Assembly: GCA_964584665.1 (NCBI GenBank)
Contig: CAZPAO010000030.1
Span: 1 to 26,440, forward strand
Source: DASUBN01 sp964584665
Lineage (GTDB): Bacteria; Pseudomonadota; Gammaproteobacteria; Natronospirales; REEB76
DNA: 26,440 nucleotides
Direction of reading: 5' to 3'
The position numbers were made by a program, and so were the translations under genes. Below the pieces are notes generated by a model. The model worked only from the letters and a program-made list of their open reading frames with translations. It searched no databases and had not been told where the DNA came from. Shown here one piece after another: positions 15,720 through 22,994 of the stretch; position 1 is the stretch's first letter, and the number at the start of each line of letters is the position of its first letter.

Positions 15720-15971
15720 GTGTTCTCAAAAGATGAATTCAGGAATGCCGTGATCGAAGGCTTAAAGCGGGTGCGTAATTCGGACGAGATCACGATCCGC
15801 GATGACGAGAGCTTCTCGAACATCGGGCTGGACTCGCTGGATGGGATGAACCTCGTGCTCGAGGTGGAGACGATACTCGGCATCAACCTCGGTGAGTTCG
15901 ACCTGCGCGGAGCGAACACCATCGACGCGTTCTACGCCTCGGCCACGGCGATCGTATCCAAGCAGACGTGA
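15720..15971 (+). CDS. Acyl carrier protein
   Basis: This 83-aa acidic, helical protein has the phosphopantetheine site GLDSLDGMN, with Ser39 as the attachment residue, preceded by the typical FSNI segment. It would carry the acyl chain between the KAS III and the LpxD-like transferase. GTG start, with GAGGAG 7 nt upstream. Its sequence is unlike primary AcpP (usual motif GADSLDTVE), so it is a dedicated carrier. Its base composition looks lower in G+C than neighbouring genes, a possible sign of transfer. It is the last gene of the operon and ends 32 bp before the convergent cca stop. No dedicated phosphopantetheinyl transferase is seen in the window. Confidence 0.92.
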   Translation: MFSKDEFRNAVIEGLKRVRNSDEITIRDDESFSNIGLDSLDGMNLVLEVETILGINLGEFDLRGANTIDAFYASATAIVSKQT

Positions 15972-16003
15972 TCGCGGCAGGCGCGTGACCTGAGCCGCGC
16001 CCG

Positions 16004-17224
16004 CTAGTCCCGCCCGATGGCGCCGCGCACCGCCTCCAGCCGCTTCTTCTTCAACTGCTCGCCTATTTCCGCGCCCTTCAGGTTCGCCGTGTCCAGCGAT
16101 TCCGTGGTCACGGCGCGGGCCGCGGCGAAGGCGCGGCGCAGGTAGTCCGCCTGGGGGAAGGGCGTGTCCTCGAGACCGGTGCGGCCCCGGTGGTCAGCCT
16201 CGCAGGCCGTGAGGAAGAGTTCGAAGCGTTCCGGGCGGCGGAAGGCATCCACGCTCTCCAGGAGCTTCAGCAGCGTGTCCGCGCGGATCTCCTCCGCCTT
16301 GTGCACCAGGCCATGCTGCTTCGCCACGATCACTGCCAGTTCCTTGTATTCACGCGGCGTCTTCAGGCGTTCGCAGAGCTGCTCCACCAGCTTCACGCTG
16401 CGCTCCTCGTGGCCGTAGTGGTGCGGCAGGATGTCCTTCGCCGTGGTGCCCTTGCCGAGGTCGTGGGTCAGCGCCGCGAAGCGCACCGTGAGCTCCGGCG
16501 AGAGCCGCGCCGCCTGGTCCAGCACCATCATCACGTGCACGCCGGTGTCGATCTCCGGATGCCACTTGGCGGGTTGGGGCACGCCCCAGAGCCGAGCCAG
16601 TTCCGGGAATACTCTCGCCAGCGCACCGCACTCACGCAGCACCTCGAAATACACCGAAGGCTTCTCGCACGCGAGCGCCTTCAGCGTCTCCTGCCACACC
16701 CGCTCCGGCACCAGCGCGTCCACCTCGCCGTCCTCCACCATGCCGCGCATCAGCGTCACCGTGTCCGGCGCCAGCGTGAAGCCGAGAGGCGCGAAGCGCG
16801 CAGCGAAGCGCGCGGCCCGCAGCACCCGCACCGGATCCTCCGAGAAGGCCGGCGAGACGTGACGCAGCACTCTGGCTTTCAGGTCATCCGCGCCGCCGTA
16901 GGGGTCGATCAGGCGGCCCTGCTCGTCCTCGGCGATGGCGTTGATCGTCAGGTCGCGGCGCTTGAGGTCATCCTCCAGCGTCACGCCCGCGCTCATGAAC
17001 TCGAAACCCTGGTAGCCCTTGCCGGTCTTGCGCTCGGTGCGGGCCAGGGCGTATTCCTCCTTGCTCTGCGGGTGCAGGAACACCGGGAAATCCTTGCCCA
17101 CGGGCGTGTAACCCAGGTCCAGGAGTTCCTGGGGTGTCGCGCCCACCACCACCCAGTCCCGCTCCTTCACCGGCAGGCCCAGGAGCCGGTCGCGCACTGC
17201 GCCGCCCACGAGATAGGTCTTCAT
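16004..17224 (-). CDS. cca: Multifunctional CCA tRNA nucleotidyltransferase
   Basis: This enzyme adds or repairs the 3' CCA end of tRNAs. The 406-aa product is a class II nucleotidyltransferase with VGGAVRDRLLG, the DWVVVGATP strand, RRDLTINAIA, DPYGGADDL and EDPVRVLRAARFAARF. It also has a C-terminal HD domain (TGVHVMM ... LTHDLGKG ... HHYGHEE) with conserved His and Asp residues. The HD domain gives the gammaproteobacterial form phosphatase and 2',3'-cyclic phosphodiesterase activity. Length matches E. coli Cca (412 aa). It is convergent with the ACP gene. Identification is secure. Confidence 0.97.
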   Translation of the reverse strand: MKTYLVGGAVRDRLLGLPVKERDWVVVGATPQELLDLGYTPVGKDFPVFLHPQSKEEYALARTERKTGKGYQGFEFMSAGVTLEDDLKRRDLTINAIAEDEQGRLIDPYGGADDLKARVLRHVSPAFSEDPVRVLRAARFAARFAPLGFTLAPDTVTLMRGMVEDGEVDALVPERVWQETLKALACEKPSVYFEVLRECGALARVFPELARLWGVPQPAKWHPEIDTGVHVMMVLDQAARLSPELTVRFAALTHDLGKGTTAKDILPHHYGHEERSVKLVEQLCERLKTPREYKELAVIVAKQHGLVHKAEEIRADTLLKLLESVDAFRRPERFELFLTACEADHRGRTGLEDTPFPQADYLRRAFAAARAVTTESLDTANLKGAEIGEQLKKKRLEAVRGAIGRD

Positions 17225-17324
17225 GTCGCAATCTTATCAGGCAGAGTGAGAACCCGGTTCCAGAATGCCCGGGGCAGCCTCCTATACTTGGCCGCTGGCC
17301 CGTGCTCCCGGAGGACACCTTAAG

Positions 17325-17747
17325 ATGAACCCACTCGATCCCTATCTCTTCTTCGAAGGCGACTGCGCCGAAGCCATGCGTTTCTACGGCGAGGTGCTCG
17401 GCGGCAAGCCCGAGCTCATGCGGGAGGACCAGGCCCCCGGCGCGAAGCCGCCGGTGCCGGGCAAGAAGCCCCTCATCCTGCACGCCCGCCTGCCGGTGCA
17501 GGGTGGCACGCTGCTGGCGTCGGACTGGATGGCGGACCGGCCCTACGAGCCCAAGCAGGGGTTCTACGTCTCGCTCAGCTGCGCGAGCGTGGCGGAAGCG
17601 CGGCGGGTGTTCGATGCCTTCGCCGAGGGCGGCAAGGTGAACCTGGCCTTCGACAAGACCTTCTGGTCCGAGGGTTTCGGCATGGTGGTGGACCGTTTCG
17701 GCACGCCCTGGATGGTGAGCGGCCCGCAGAGAGTGATGAAGACCTAG
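17325..17747 (+). CDS. VOC-family protein (PhnB/YjdN-like)
   Basis: The 140-aa protein has the vicinal-oxygen-chelate fold of the PhnB/YjdN subgroup. It starts MNPLDPYLFFEGDCAEAMRF, has the central QGGTLLASD strand and ends VVDRFGTPWMVS, all typical of the group. Substrate and activity are unknown for most members; some resemble glyoxalase or fosfomycin-resistance proteins by fold only. An upstream in-frame start at 17265 is rejected because the extension is not conserved-looking and the ATG at 17325 has GGAGG about 8 nt upstream. The gene is convergent with slt and shares the palindromic CTAG as both stop codons. Confidence 0.88.
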   Translation: MNPLDPYLFFEGDCAEAMRFYGEVLGGKPELMREDQAPGAKPPVPGKKPLILHARLPVQGGTLLASDWMADRPYEPKQGFYVSLSCASVAEARRVFDAFAEGGKVNLAFDKTFWSEGFGMVVDRFGTPWMVSGPQRVMKT

Positions 17748-19738
17748 GGCCTCTCGTTCTTGACGGTGGCGACGGGCGCCGGCACCGCGGCCACCGCGGC
17801 GGCGGGCGCATCCGCGATGATCAGGCCCAGGCGGTCCGAGAGGCGCCTGGGCTTTCCATTCAGGCGCCAGTCGAACATCACCGTCTGCGCCATCACCTTG
17901 CGCACGTAGTTGCGCGTCTCGCTGAAGGGGATGGTGTCTATCCACACGTCCGCCGGCAGCGTGCCGGAATCCGGCCGCCAGGTGTCCACCCGGTTCTCGC
18001 CCGCGTTGTAGGCGGCGGTGGCCATGGCCTGGCTGCCGTCGAAGTGCTGCAGCAGGGTGCCGAGGTAGGCGCTGCCCACCTTCAGGTTGGTCTTCGGGTC
18101 GAGCAGGTCGCTCGGATCGTCCAGCGTCAGGCCGATGCCGGCGCTGTACTTCTTCGCCGTGGCGGGCATCAGCTGCATCAGGCCCATGGCGCCCACGTGC
18201 GAGACCGCGTTGGGGCGGAACACGCTCTCCTGGCGGATGAGACCGTAGATCCAGGAGAGGTCCAGGTCCAGCCGCGCCGCCTGGGGCACCAGCGTCGGCT
18301 CGAAGGCGATGGGGTAGATGAGCGAGAGGTCCTGCCAGCAGCCGCCGCCCGCGAGGGTCGGTATCACCCGCGCATGCCAGCCCCAGCGTTCCGCCAGGAG
18401 CGCCGCCTGGCAGCGGCCCGGCGTGGAGAGGTTGCGCGTGCCGCTGGCCCACTCCGCGTCGGCCAGCGGATAGAGCCCGGCGTAGACGAGTTCACGCGCG
18501 CGCACCAGCGCGGGCCGCAGCGCGAGCTGCGAGATCACCTCGCTCGAAGGCCTGCTCACCTGCTGCACGATCCGGTAGTCGAGGTCGAGCCGGTCCGCCG
18601 CCAGCATGCCGTAGTAATCCAGCGACTTCGCGAGTTCGCGGTAGATCGTCCTGGCCTCGCTCTTGCGGCCGAGCTGCTCCAGGCAGCGGGCGCGCCAGTA
18701 GCGCCAGGTGGGGTCCCTGCGGTCGCGCAGCCCGTCGATGTCCTGCAGCGCCTCGCGCCAGTCGCCGGCACGCAGCGCGAACCGCGTGCGCCACTCCGGC
18801 ACGTCCGGGTCCACCGCGTCGTGCACGCTCTTGAGTTCGGCGCGCGCATCCGGCGTCAGGTGCCACGCGTCCTGCATCGCCAGCAGCGTGCGCATGTCAC
18901 GGTCGTCGTCGTGGCTGAAGTGGTAGTGCTTGTTGAGGTCGGCCCAGAGATGGCGCGCCTTGTCCGGCGCGGTCTTGGCCACGAGGCGCACGCCCGACTG
19001 CAGCATCTCGAGATAACGCGGCTCCGTCGGCACCAGGATGCCGTCCAGCACGTGCACCGGATCCGCCGCCATCGCCACCCATTGCTGGGCCCAGGCGCGA
19101 TCCACCACCGGCAGCGTGGGCGCGAGCGCGGCAGCGGTCACGAAGTCGCGGTTGGCGAACGCGTTCTGGATGCGGCTGCGGCGCATGTCCATGGTGATGA
19201 GGCCGCGCGAGTCCAGGTAATCGAACAGCGGCTGGCACACCTCCTGCGGCAGCCCGGCAGTGAGCCACAGCCGTTGTGCCGTGGGTATCCACTTGTCCTT
19301 GTCCGGCTGGCCCGCCTTCATCATGTGCGCGCTCACCGCCGCGCAGCGCAGCGCGCCGGTCTGCTCGTCGCGGTAATAGGCGAGCACCTTGTCCCATTCC
19401 TGGCGCTTGGCCAGCGCCACCACCCAGTCGCGGCGCAAGGTGTCGTCCACCGGCAGCGTCTCGTTCTCCGTCAGGAACTGCTCCACCAGCTCATCCGGCT
19501 CGCGGTCGAGCGTCGCGTCGAGATAGGCGTAGCGCAGATAGGGATAGAGCGGATAACCCTTAAGGGTGTCGAGATAGGGCGCGAGCTTCACCATGTCGCC
19601 GCTCGAGGCGGCGGCCCACGCGAGCTTGAAGTCCGCGCGCTGCTGCACGAGCGGATCCACCGCGTCCGCGCGCGCACTGACGGCGAAGTACGTCATGGCG
19701 ATGACGCACGACAGAATACGTAAATACCACATGTTCAA
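17744..19738 (-). CDS. slt: Soluble lytic murein transglycosylase
   Basis: Slt is a periplasmic enzyme that cleaves the MurNAc-GlcNAc bond of peptidoglycan with formation of 1,6-anhydro-MurNAc. The 664-aa product has an N-terminal signal peptide (cleavage near SARA/DA), a long alpha-helical superhelix (~30-480) as in Slt70, and a C-terminal SLT domain. Catalytic Glu504 lies in IRQESVFRPNAVS, followed by GAMGLMQLMPATA and AAYNAGENRV. An Ala/Pro-rich tail follows residue ~640. A TTG at 19738 and an ATG at 19732 (MWYLRILSC) are both possible starts. It is divergent from the aldehyde dehydrogenase gene. Its long association with cca in this region looks like part of the core chromosome. Confidence 0.95.
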   Translation of the reverse strand: MNMWYLRILSCVIAMTYFAVSARADAVDPLVQQRADFKLAWAAASSGDMVKLAPYLDTLKGYPLYPYLRYAYLDATLDREPDELVEQFLTENETLPVDDTLRRDWVVALAKRQEWDKVLAYYRDEQTGALRCAAVSAHMMKAGQPDKDKWIPTAQRLWLTAGLPQEVCQPLFDYLDSRGLITMDMRRSRIQNAFANRDFVTAAALAPTLPVVDRAWAQQWVAMAADPVHVLDGILVPTEPRYLEMLQSGVRLVAKTAPDKARHLWADLNKHYHFSHDDDRDMRTLLAMQDAWHLTPDARAELKSVHDAVDPDVPEWRTRFALRAGDWREALQDIDGLRDRRDPTWRYWRARCLEQLGRKSEARTIYRELAKSLDYYGMLAADRLDLDYRIVQQVSRPSSEVISQLALRPALVRARELVYAGLYPLADAEWASGTRNLSTPGRCQAALLAERWGWHARVIPTLAGGGCWQDLSLIYPIAFEPTLVPQAARLDLDLSWIYGLIRQESVFRPNAVSHVGAMGLMQLMPATAKKYSAGIGLTLDDPSDLLDPKTNLKVGSAYLGTLLQHFDGSQAMATAAYNAGENRVDTWRPDSGTLPADVWIDTIPFSETRNYVRKVMAQTVMFDWRLNGKPRRLSDRLGLIIADAPAAAVAAVPAPVATVKNERP

Positions 19739-19770
19739 TAGGTTACCCCCGCAAGTGGCGGCGGGCTATG

Positions 19771-19788
19771 CTGGGAGCGGGTTCCCAG
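19771..19788 (+). promoter_or_regulatory. Hairpin in the slt-ALDH intergenic region
   Basis: A perfect 6-bp stem CTGGGA / TCCCAG with a 6-nt loop lies 14 nt before the aldehyde dehydrogenase ATG, directly after a TATGCT that could be a -10. No Shine-Dalgarno is visible between hairpin and start. It may be a 5'-leader structure or an operator; only the palindrome is seen. Confidence 0.35.
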
Positions 19789-19802
19789 TGAATTTTACAA
19801 AT

Positions 19803-21176
19803 ATGAACAAAATGACCTTCACCAGCGTCGACCCCGCCACCGGCGAGAAGCTCAAGGACTACCCCGAGTGGGATGCGCCGCGCCTGCAGCGGGCCCTGGA
19901 TCAGGCCGCCGCGGCGGCGCCCGCCTGGGCCGCCAAGACCGTGGAGGAGCGCTGTGTGCTGCTGCGCCGGGCCGGCGAGGCGCTCCTGCTCAAGCGCCGG
20001 GACTATGCCGAGCTCATGAGCCGGGAGATGGGCAAGGTCATGGCCGAAGCGGTGGCGGAGGTGGAGAAGTGCGCCGGCGCCTGCAAGTACTACGCAGACG
20101 AAGCGCCGCGCATGCTGGCGGACGAACTCATCCCCACGGACGCCAAGAAGAGCCTCGTCACCTTCCAGCCTCTGGGCACCGTGCTCGCGATCATGCCCTG
20201 GAACTTCCCGTTCTGGCAGGTGATCCGCGCCGCCGCGCCGGCGCTCGCCGCCGGCAACGTCATGGTGCTGAAGCACGCCGACAACGTGCCAGGCTGCGGA
20301 CTCGCGCTGGAGCAGATGTTCCGCAACGCAGGTTTCCCGGAGGGCGTGTTCCAGACGCTCATGATCTCCATCCCTGCGGTGGACGGACTCATCCCCGACC
20401 CGCGCATCCAGGCCGTCACCCTCACCGGCAGCGAACGCGCCGGCGTCGAGGTGGGCAAGCTCGCCGGAGCCTCGCTCAAGAAGTGCGTGCTCGAGCTCGG
20501 CGGCTCCGATGCCTTCGTGGTGCTGGAGGACGCGGACCTGGTGCTCGCCGCGAAACAGGGCTGCACCTCCCGCTTCCAGAACGGCGGCCAGAGCTGCATC
20601 GCCGCCAAACGCTTCATCCTGGTGGACAAGGTCGCGGACGCCTTCCTCGAGGCGTTCCGTGCCAGCGCCGCCGCGCTGAAGTCCGGTGATCCGCGCGCCG
20701 AGGGCATCACCCTCGCGCCGCTGGCGCGCACGGACCTGCGCGACAAGCTGCACGAGCAGGTGCAGGACGCGCTTAAGCAGGGCGCGAAGCCTTTGCTCGG
20801 TTGCGAGAAGCCGGCGGGCGCAGGTGCTTTCTACCCCGCCTCCATCCTGGACGGCGTGCGCCCGGGCATGCGCGCCTGGACCGAGGAACTCTTCGGCCCC
20901 GTGGCGAGCGTGATCCGCGTGAAGGATGAGGAAGAGGCCCTGCGGGTGGCCAATGTCACGGACTATGGACTCGGCGGCAGCGTCTGGACCCAGGACCGGC
21001 AGCGCGGCGAAGCCTTCGCCCGGCGCATGGCCTGCGGCTCCGCCTTCGTGAACCGCATGGTGAAGAGCGACCAGCGGCTTCCGTTCGGCGGGGTAAAAAG
21101 ATCAGGTCACGGCCGCGAGTTATCGCGCCACGGCATACTGGAATTCGTGAATGTACAGACGATTTCTCTTGATTGA
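19803..21176 (+). CDS. NAD(P)-dependent aldehyde dehydrogenase (succinate-semialdehyde dehydrogenase-like)
   Basis: This enzyme oxidises an aldehyde to the acid with NAD(P)+. The 457-aa product matches the short SSADH-type ALDH subfamily in length. Visible are the cofactor/oxyanion motif MPWNFPFW (Asn134), the general base Glu231 (VLELGGSD), catalytic Cys265 (NGGQSCIAAKRF), EELFGPVASV and PFGGVKRSGHGREL. The ATG at 19803 is chosen from family length; the frame is open further upstream, overlapping slt on the other strand. Substrate is uncertain: succinate semialdehyde is the usual annotation, but no GABA or butyrate genes lie near. Its stop codon abuts palindromic repeat copy 2. Confidence 0.92.
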   Translation: MNKMTFTSVDPATGEKLKDYPEWDAPRLQRALDQAAAAAPAWAAKTVEERCVLLRRAGEALLLKRRDYAELMSREMGKVMAEAVAEVEKCAGACKYYADEAPRMLADELIPTDAKKSLVTFQPLGTVLAIMPWNFPFWQVIRAAAPALAAGNVMVLKHADNVPGCGLALEQMFRNAGFPEGVFQTLMISIPAVDGLIPDPRIQAVTLTGSERAGVEVGKLAGASLKKCVLELGGSDAFVVLEDADLVLAAKQGCTSRFQNGGQSCIAAKRFILVDKVADAFLEAFRASAAALKSGDPRAEGITLAPLARTDLRDKLHEQVQDALKQGAKPLLGCEKPAGAGAFYPASILDGVRPGMRAWTEELFGPVASVIRVKDEEEALRVANVTDYGLGGSVWTQDRQRGEAFARRMACGSAFVNRMVKSDQRLPFGGVKRSGHGRELSRHGILEFVNVQTISLD

Positions 21177-21296
21177 AGCGGATCTTTTGCCCTCTGGCGT
21201 CGTTGTGCTTCGGACTCGCAGTCGGTCATGCACATCAGAGTGCACTCCCTCCTGCTCGCCTCACACGCCTAGCCAGAGGCCAAAATCTCTCGCTTC
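21176..21296 (+). repeat. Long imperfect palindrome, copy 2 (ALDH 3' end)
   Basis: This ~120-bp imperfect inverted repeat starts at the last base of the aldehyde dehydrogenase stop. The arms begin AAGCGGATCTTTTGCC on the left and, read in reverse complement, AAGCGAGAGATTTTGGCC on the right. The central hairpin is TGCAC (21229-21233) / GTGCA (21240-21244) with loop ATCAGA. A 67-bp inner block (21208-21274) is the same as 23943-24009 in copy 3 except at four positions. It is probably a terminator or dispersed intergenic repeat. Confidence 0.85.
21268..21292 (+). repeat. Left member of a 25-bp inverted repeat flanking the aldo/keto reductase gene
   Basis: This 25-nt stretch is the right arm of palindrome copy 2. 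Its reverse complement recurs at 22185-22209 with two differences, so the aldo/keto reductase gene is bracketed by an inverted repeat. Confidence 0.75.
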
Positions 21297-21338
21297 TGGT
21301 GTCATTACGATGACTAAATTTTCATCGAGTCTCGACTG

Positions 21339-22157
21339 ATGCTAACTCGCAAAATCCCTTCAACCGGCGAACTTCTCCCTGTAATAGGAGTGGGCACATG
21401 GGAGCGCTTCGACGTACCTGCCCACGACCCCAAGCGCGCCGCCCTCACCCAGGTGCTGGGCACGCTCTTCGCAGGTGGCGGCCGCGTCATAGACAGCTCC
21501 CCCATGTACGGCCGCGCCGAGGGCGTGGTGGGGGAACTGCTCGGCGCCATGCCCGATGCACCCAAGCCCTTCGTCGCCACCAAGGTCTGGACCAAGGGCG
21601 AGCGGGAAGGCGTCGCCGAGATGGAGCATTCCGAGAAGCTCATGGGCGGGCGCCTCGACCTCATCCAGGTGCACAACCTCCTGGACTGGCGCACGCACCT
21701 CGGTACCTTGGAGCGCTGGAAGGCGGAAGGCCGCATCCGCTACACCGGCATCACCCACTACACCCCCTCCGCCCACGCGGAGCTCGAGAGCGTGATGCGC
21801 GCCGGGCCCTGGGACTTCGTGCAGCTGGATTACTCGCTGGAGGACCGGGTCGCCGAGGCGCGGCTCCTGCCCCTCGCCGCCGAGCGGGGCATGGCAGTGA
21901 TCGTGAACCGGCCCTTGGGAGGAGGCGGGCTCATCCGCCGCCTGGTGAAGCAGCCCCTGCCGGCTTGGGCCGCGCAGCAGGGCTATGGCAGTTGGGCGGA
22001 GCTCTTGCTCAAGTTCATCCTCGCCCGACCCGAGGTCACCTGCGTCATCCCCGGCACGGGGGATCCCGCGCACATGGCCGAGTTCGTGCGGGCCGGCTCC
22101 GGTGAGCTGCCGGATGCCGCGACTCGCCAACAGATGATTAAGATTCTTGGCATTTGA
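21339..22157 (+). CDS. Aldo/keto reductase
   Basis: The 272-aa protein is an NADPH-dependent oxidoreductase of the AKR fold. The catalytic tetrad is visible: Asp52 and Tyr57 (VIDSSPMYGRAE), Lys82 (FVATKVW) and His112 (DLIQVHN). The cofactor-binding VIPGTGDPAHMAEF segment lies near the C-terminus. Many close relatives carry a Tat signal; here the frame begins directly at MLTRKIPSTGE, so this copy looks cytoplasmic, unless the true start lies in the repeat region upstream, which I do not see. No clear Shine-Dalgarno precedes it. It lies between palindrome copy 2 and an inverted partial arm of the same repeat. Substrate unknown. Confidence 0.9.
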   Translation: MLTRKIPSTGELLPVIGVGTWERFDVPAHDPKRAALTQVLGTLFAGGGRVIDSSPMYGRAEGVVGELLGAMPDAPKPFVATKVWTKGEREGVAEMEHSEKLMGGRLDLIQVHNLLDWRTHLGTLERWKAEGRIRYTGITHYTPSAHAELESVMRAGPWDFVQLDYSLEDRVAEARLLPLAAERGMAVIVNRPLGGGGLIRRLVKQPLPAWAAQQGYGSWAELLLKFILARPEVTCVIPGTGDPAHMAEFVRAGSGELPDAATRQQMIKILGI

Positions 22158-22184
22158 ATTGAAGGACTAAGCACAAAGTTGAAA

Positions 22185-22209
22185 CGAGGGATTTTGGCTT
22201 CTGGCTAGG
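22185..22209 (-). repeat. Inverted partial arm of the palindromic repeat
   Basis: Reverse complement of 21268-21292 at 23 of 25 positions (core GGATTTTGGCTTCTGGCTAG here). It is a partial fourth copy of the repeat, in opposite orientation, on the far side of the aldo/keto reductase gene. Confidence 0.75.
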
Positions 22210-22366
22210 GCACGTCGCATGCGACGTGCGGGCGGACAGGAAGTCCGCCCTGGGCCATTTCGCGGAACAGGATTGTGGAGCGGAATGGGCGAGGCGTCCT
22301 CGCGCCCGCCGCTCCCGGGCATCCTGCCCTCCCGCGGCGTTAGGACATCCTGTCCGTCACAACGCC
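22210..22366. repeat. Array of short hairpins, several with GGA loops
   Basis: Five compact inverted repeats follow one another: a perfect 20-bp palindrome (22210-22229); an 8-bp stem with loop AGGAA (22230-22250); GCGAGG / CCTCGC (22289-22303); GGGC / GCCC, loop AGGAT on the minus strand (22317-22329); and GGAC / GTCC, loop AGGAT on the minus strand (22343-22355), enclosed by an outer GGCGTT / AACGCC stem (22336-22366). Loops with GGA at the tip resemble CsrA/RsmA sites, but sites lie on both strands. A dispersed intergenic repeat cluster is the simpler explanation. Confidence 0.7.
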
Positions 22367-22441
22367 ACGACTGGAGGGACCCAGGAGGTAGAGCAACGCA
22401 GGAGCAGTTGCCGAGAGACCAAAAGATCCGTTTCCGTAAAG

Positions 22442-22469
22442 AAAAGGGGCTGCTTACGCAGCCCCTTTT
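22442..22469 (-). terminator. Intrinsic terminator of the DUF2914 gene
   Basis: A perfect 12-bp stem (AAAAGGGGCTGC / GCAGCCCCTTTT) with loop TTAC lies 28 bp after the DUF2914 stop and is followed on the minus strand by TTTTCTTT. It is nearly symmetric and could also end plus-strand transcripts. Confidence 0.9.
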
Positions 22470-22496
22470 ACAGCCTAAAAGCTCTCTTCGTTTTTT

Positions 22497-22994
22497 TTAC
22501 TTCGTCGCCGCGGCCGGAGCAGCCGAGGCATCAGCCTTCTTGTACTCGAAGGTCTTGCTGGTCAAAACGTTGCCGGAAGCGTCCACCACTTCCACCTTCC
22601 AGGTGCCGAGCTTGGAGGGGTCCAGGGTCTTGCTGGTGTTGGTGCGGTAACGGCCGGAGCTCGGGGTCTGCTTCACTTCCGCCTGGGTCACGTCGTTGTA
22701 GCTCCAGCGGAAGGTCACTTCCTGGCCCTGCAGGTTCACGAGCACCGCGTAGAAGAAGATGCGGGTCTGGTCGTTGGTCAGGCTGTCGATGCTGTCCTTC
22801 GCCTCGTGGTTCTCCACGCCGGTGGTGAACGTGGCCTTGCTCACGGAGCCGGCCGCAGCGGGCTTGGCGGCGGGAGTGGCAGCAGCAGCGGGGGCCGCGG
22901 CGGCGGTGCCGGCAGCGGGCGCATCCGCGGCGATGGCGGAACCGGCGAAGAGGCCGATGGCCAGCGCCAGGATGATCTTTTCATTCTTGTACAT
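22497..22994 (-). CDS. DUF2914 domain-containing exported protein
   Basis: The 165-aa protein has a signal peptide (KIILALAIGLFAGSAIA, cleavage near AIA/AD), an Ala/Pro-rich linker (~24-50) and a DUF2914 domain (~52-155). The domain shows the family pattern: RIFFYAVLVNLQG, VTFRWSYN, GRYRTNTSKTL, GTWKVEVVDASGNVL and a closing FEYK strand. Function of DUF2914 is unknown; it is thought to be a small periplasmic beta-sandwich. GGGAG lies 8 nt before the ATG. A TATACT on the minus strand (23057-23062) could be a -10, but its -35 is poor. It is monocistronic, with a strong terminator, and divergent from the beta-barrel gene. Confidence 0.85.
   Translation of the reverse strand: MYKNEKIILALAIGLFAGSAIAADAPAAGTAAAAPAAAATPAAKPAAAGSVSKATFTTGVENHEAKDSIDSLTNDQTRIFFYAVLVNLQGQEVTFRWSYNDVTQAEVKQTPSSGRYRTNTSKTLDPSKLGTWKVEVVDASGNVLTSKTFEYKKADASAAPAAATK

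Larger units (their letters stand above)
22158..22496. other. Gene-poor region with repeat arm, hairpin array and terminator
   Basis: This 339-bp stretch between the aldo/keto reductase and the DUF2914 gene has no credible gene. It holds an inverted arm of the palindromic repeat (22185-22209), an array of short hairpins (22210-22366) and the terminator of the DUF2914 gene (22442-22469). Confidence 0.7.

Noticed and set aside
16968..18452. A 494-codon open frame on the minus strand spanning cca, the VOC gene and slt
   Set aside because: It is the out-of-frame shadow of cca and slt; the Arg/Gly/Ala-rich translation shows no motifs.
21311..21340. A tiny 9-codon frame (MTKFSSSLD) directly before the aldo/keto reductase, as a possible leader peptide
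   Set aside because: No Shine-Dalgarno and no attenuator-like structure or codon run; its TGA overlaps the ATG of the reductase by chance.
22210..22366. The hairpin cluster as a CRISPR array
   Set aside because: Unit lengths, stems and spacings all differ, and there is no repeated direct unit or cas gene.
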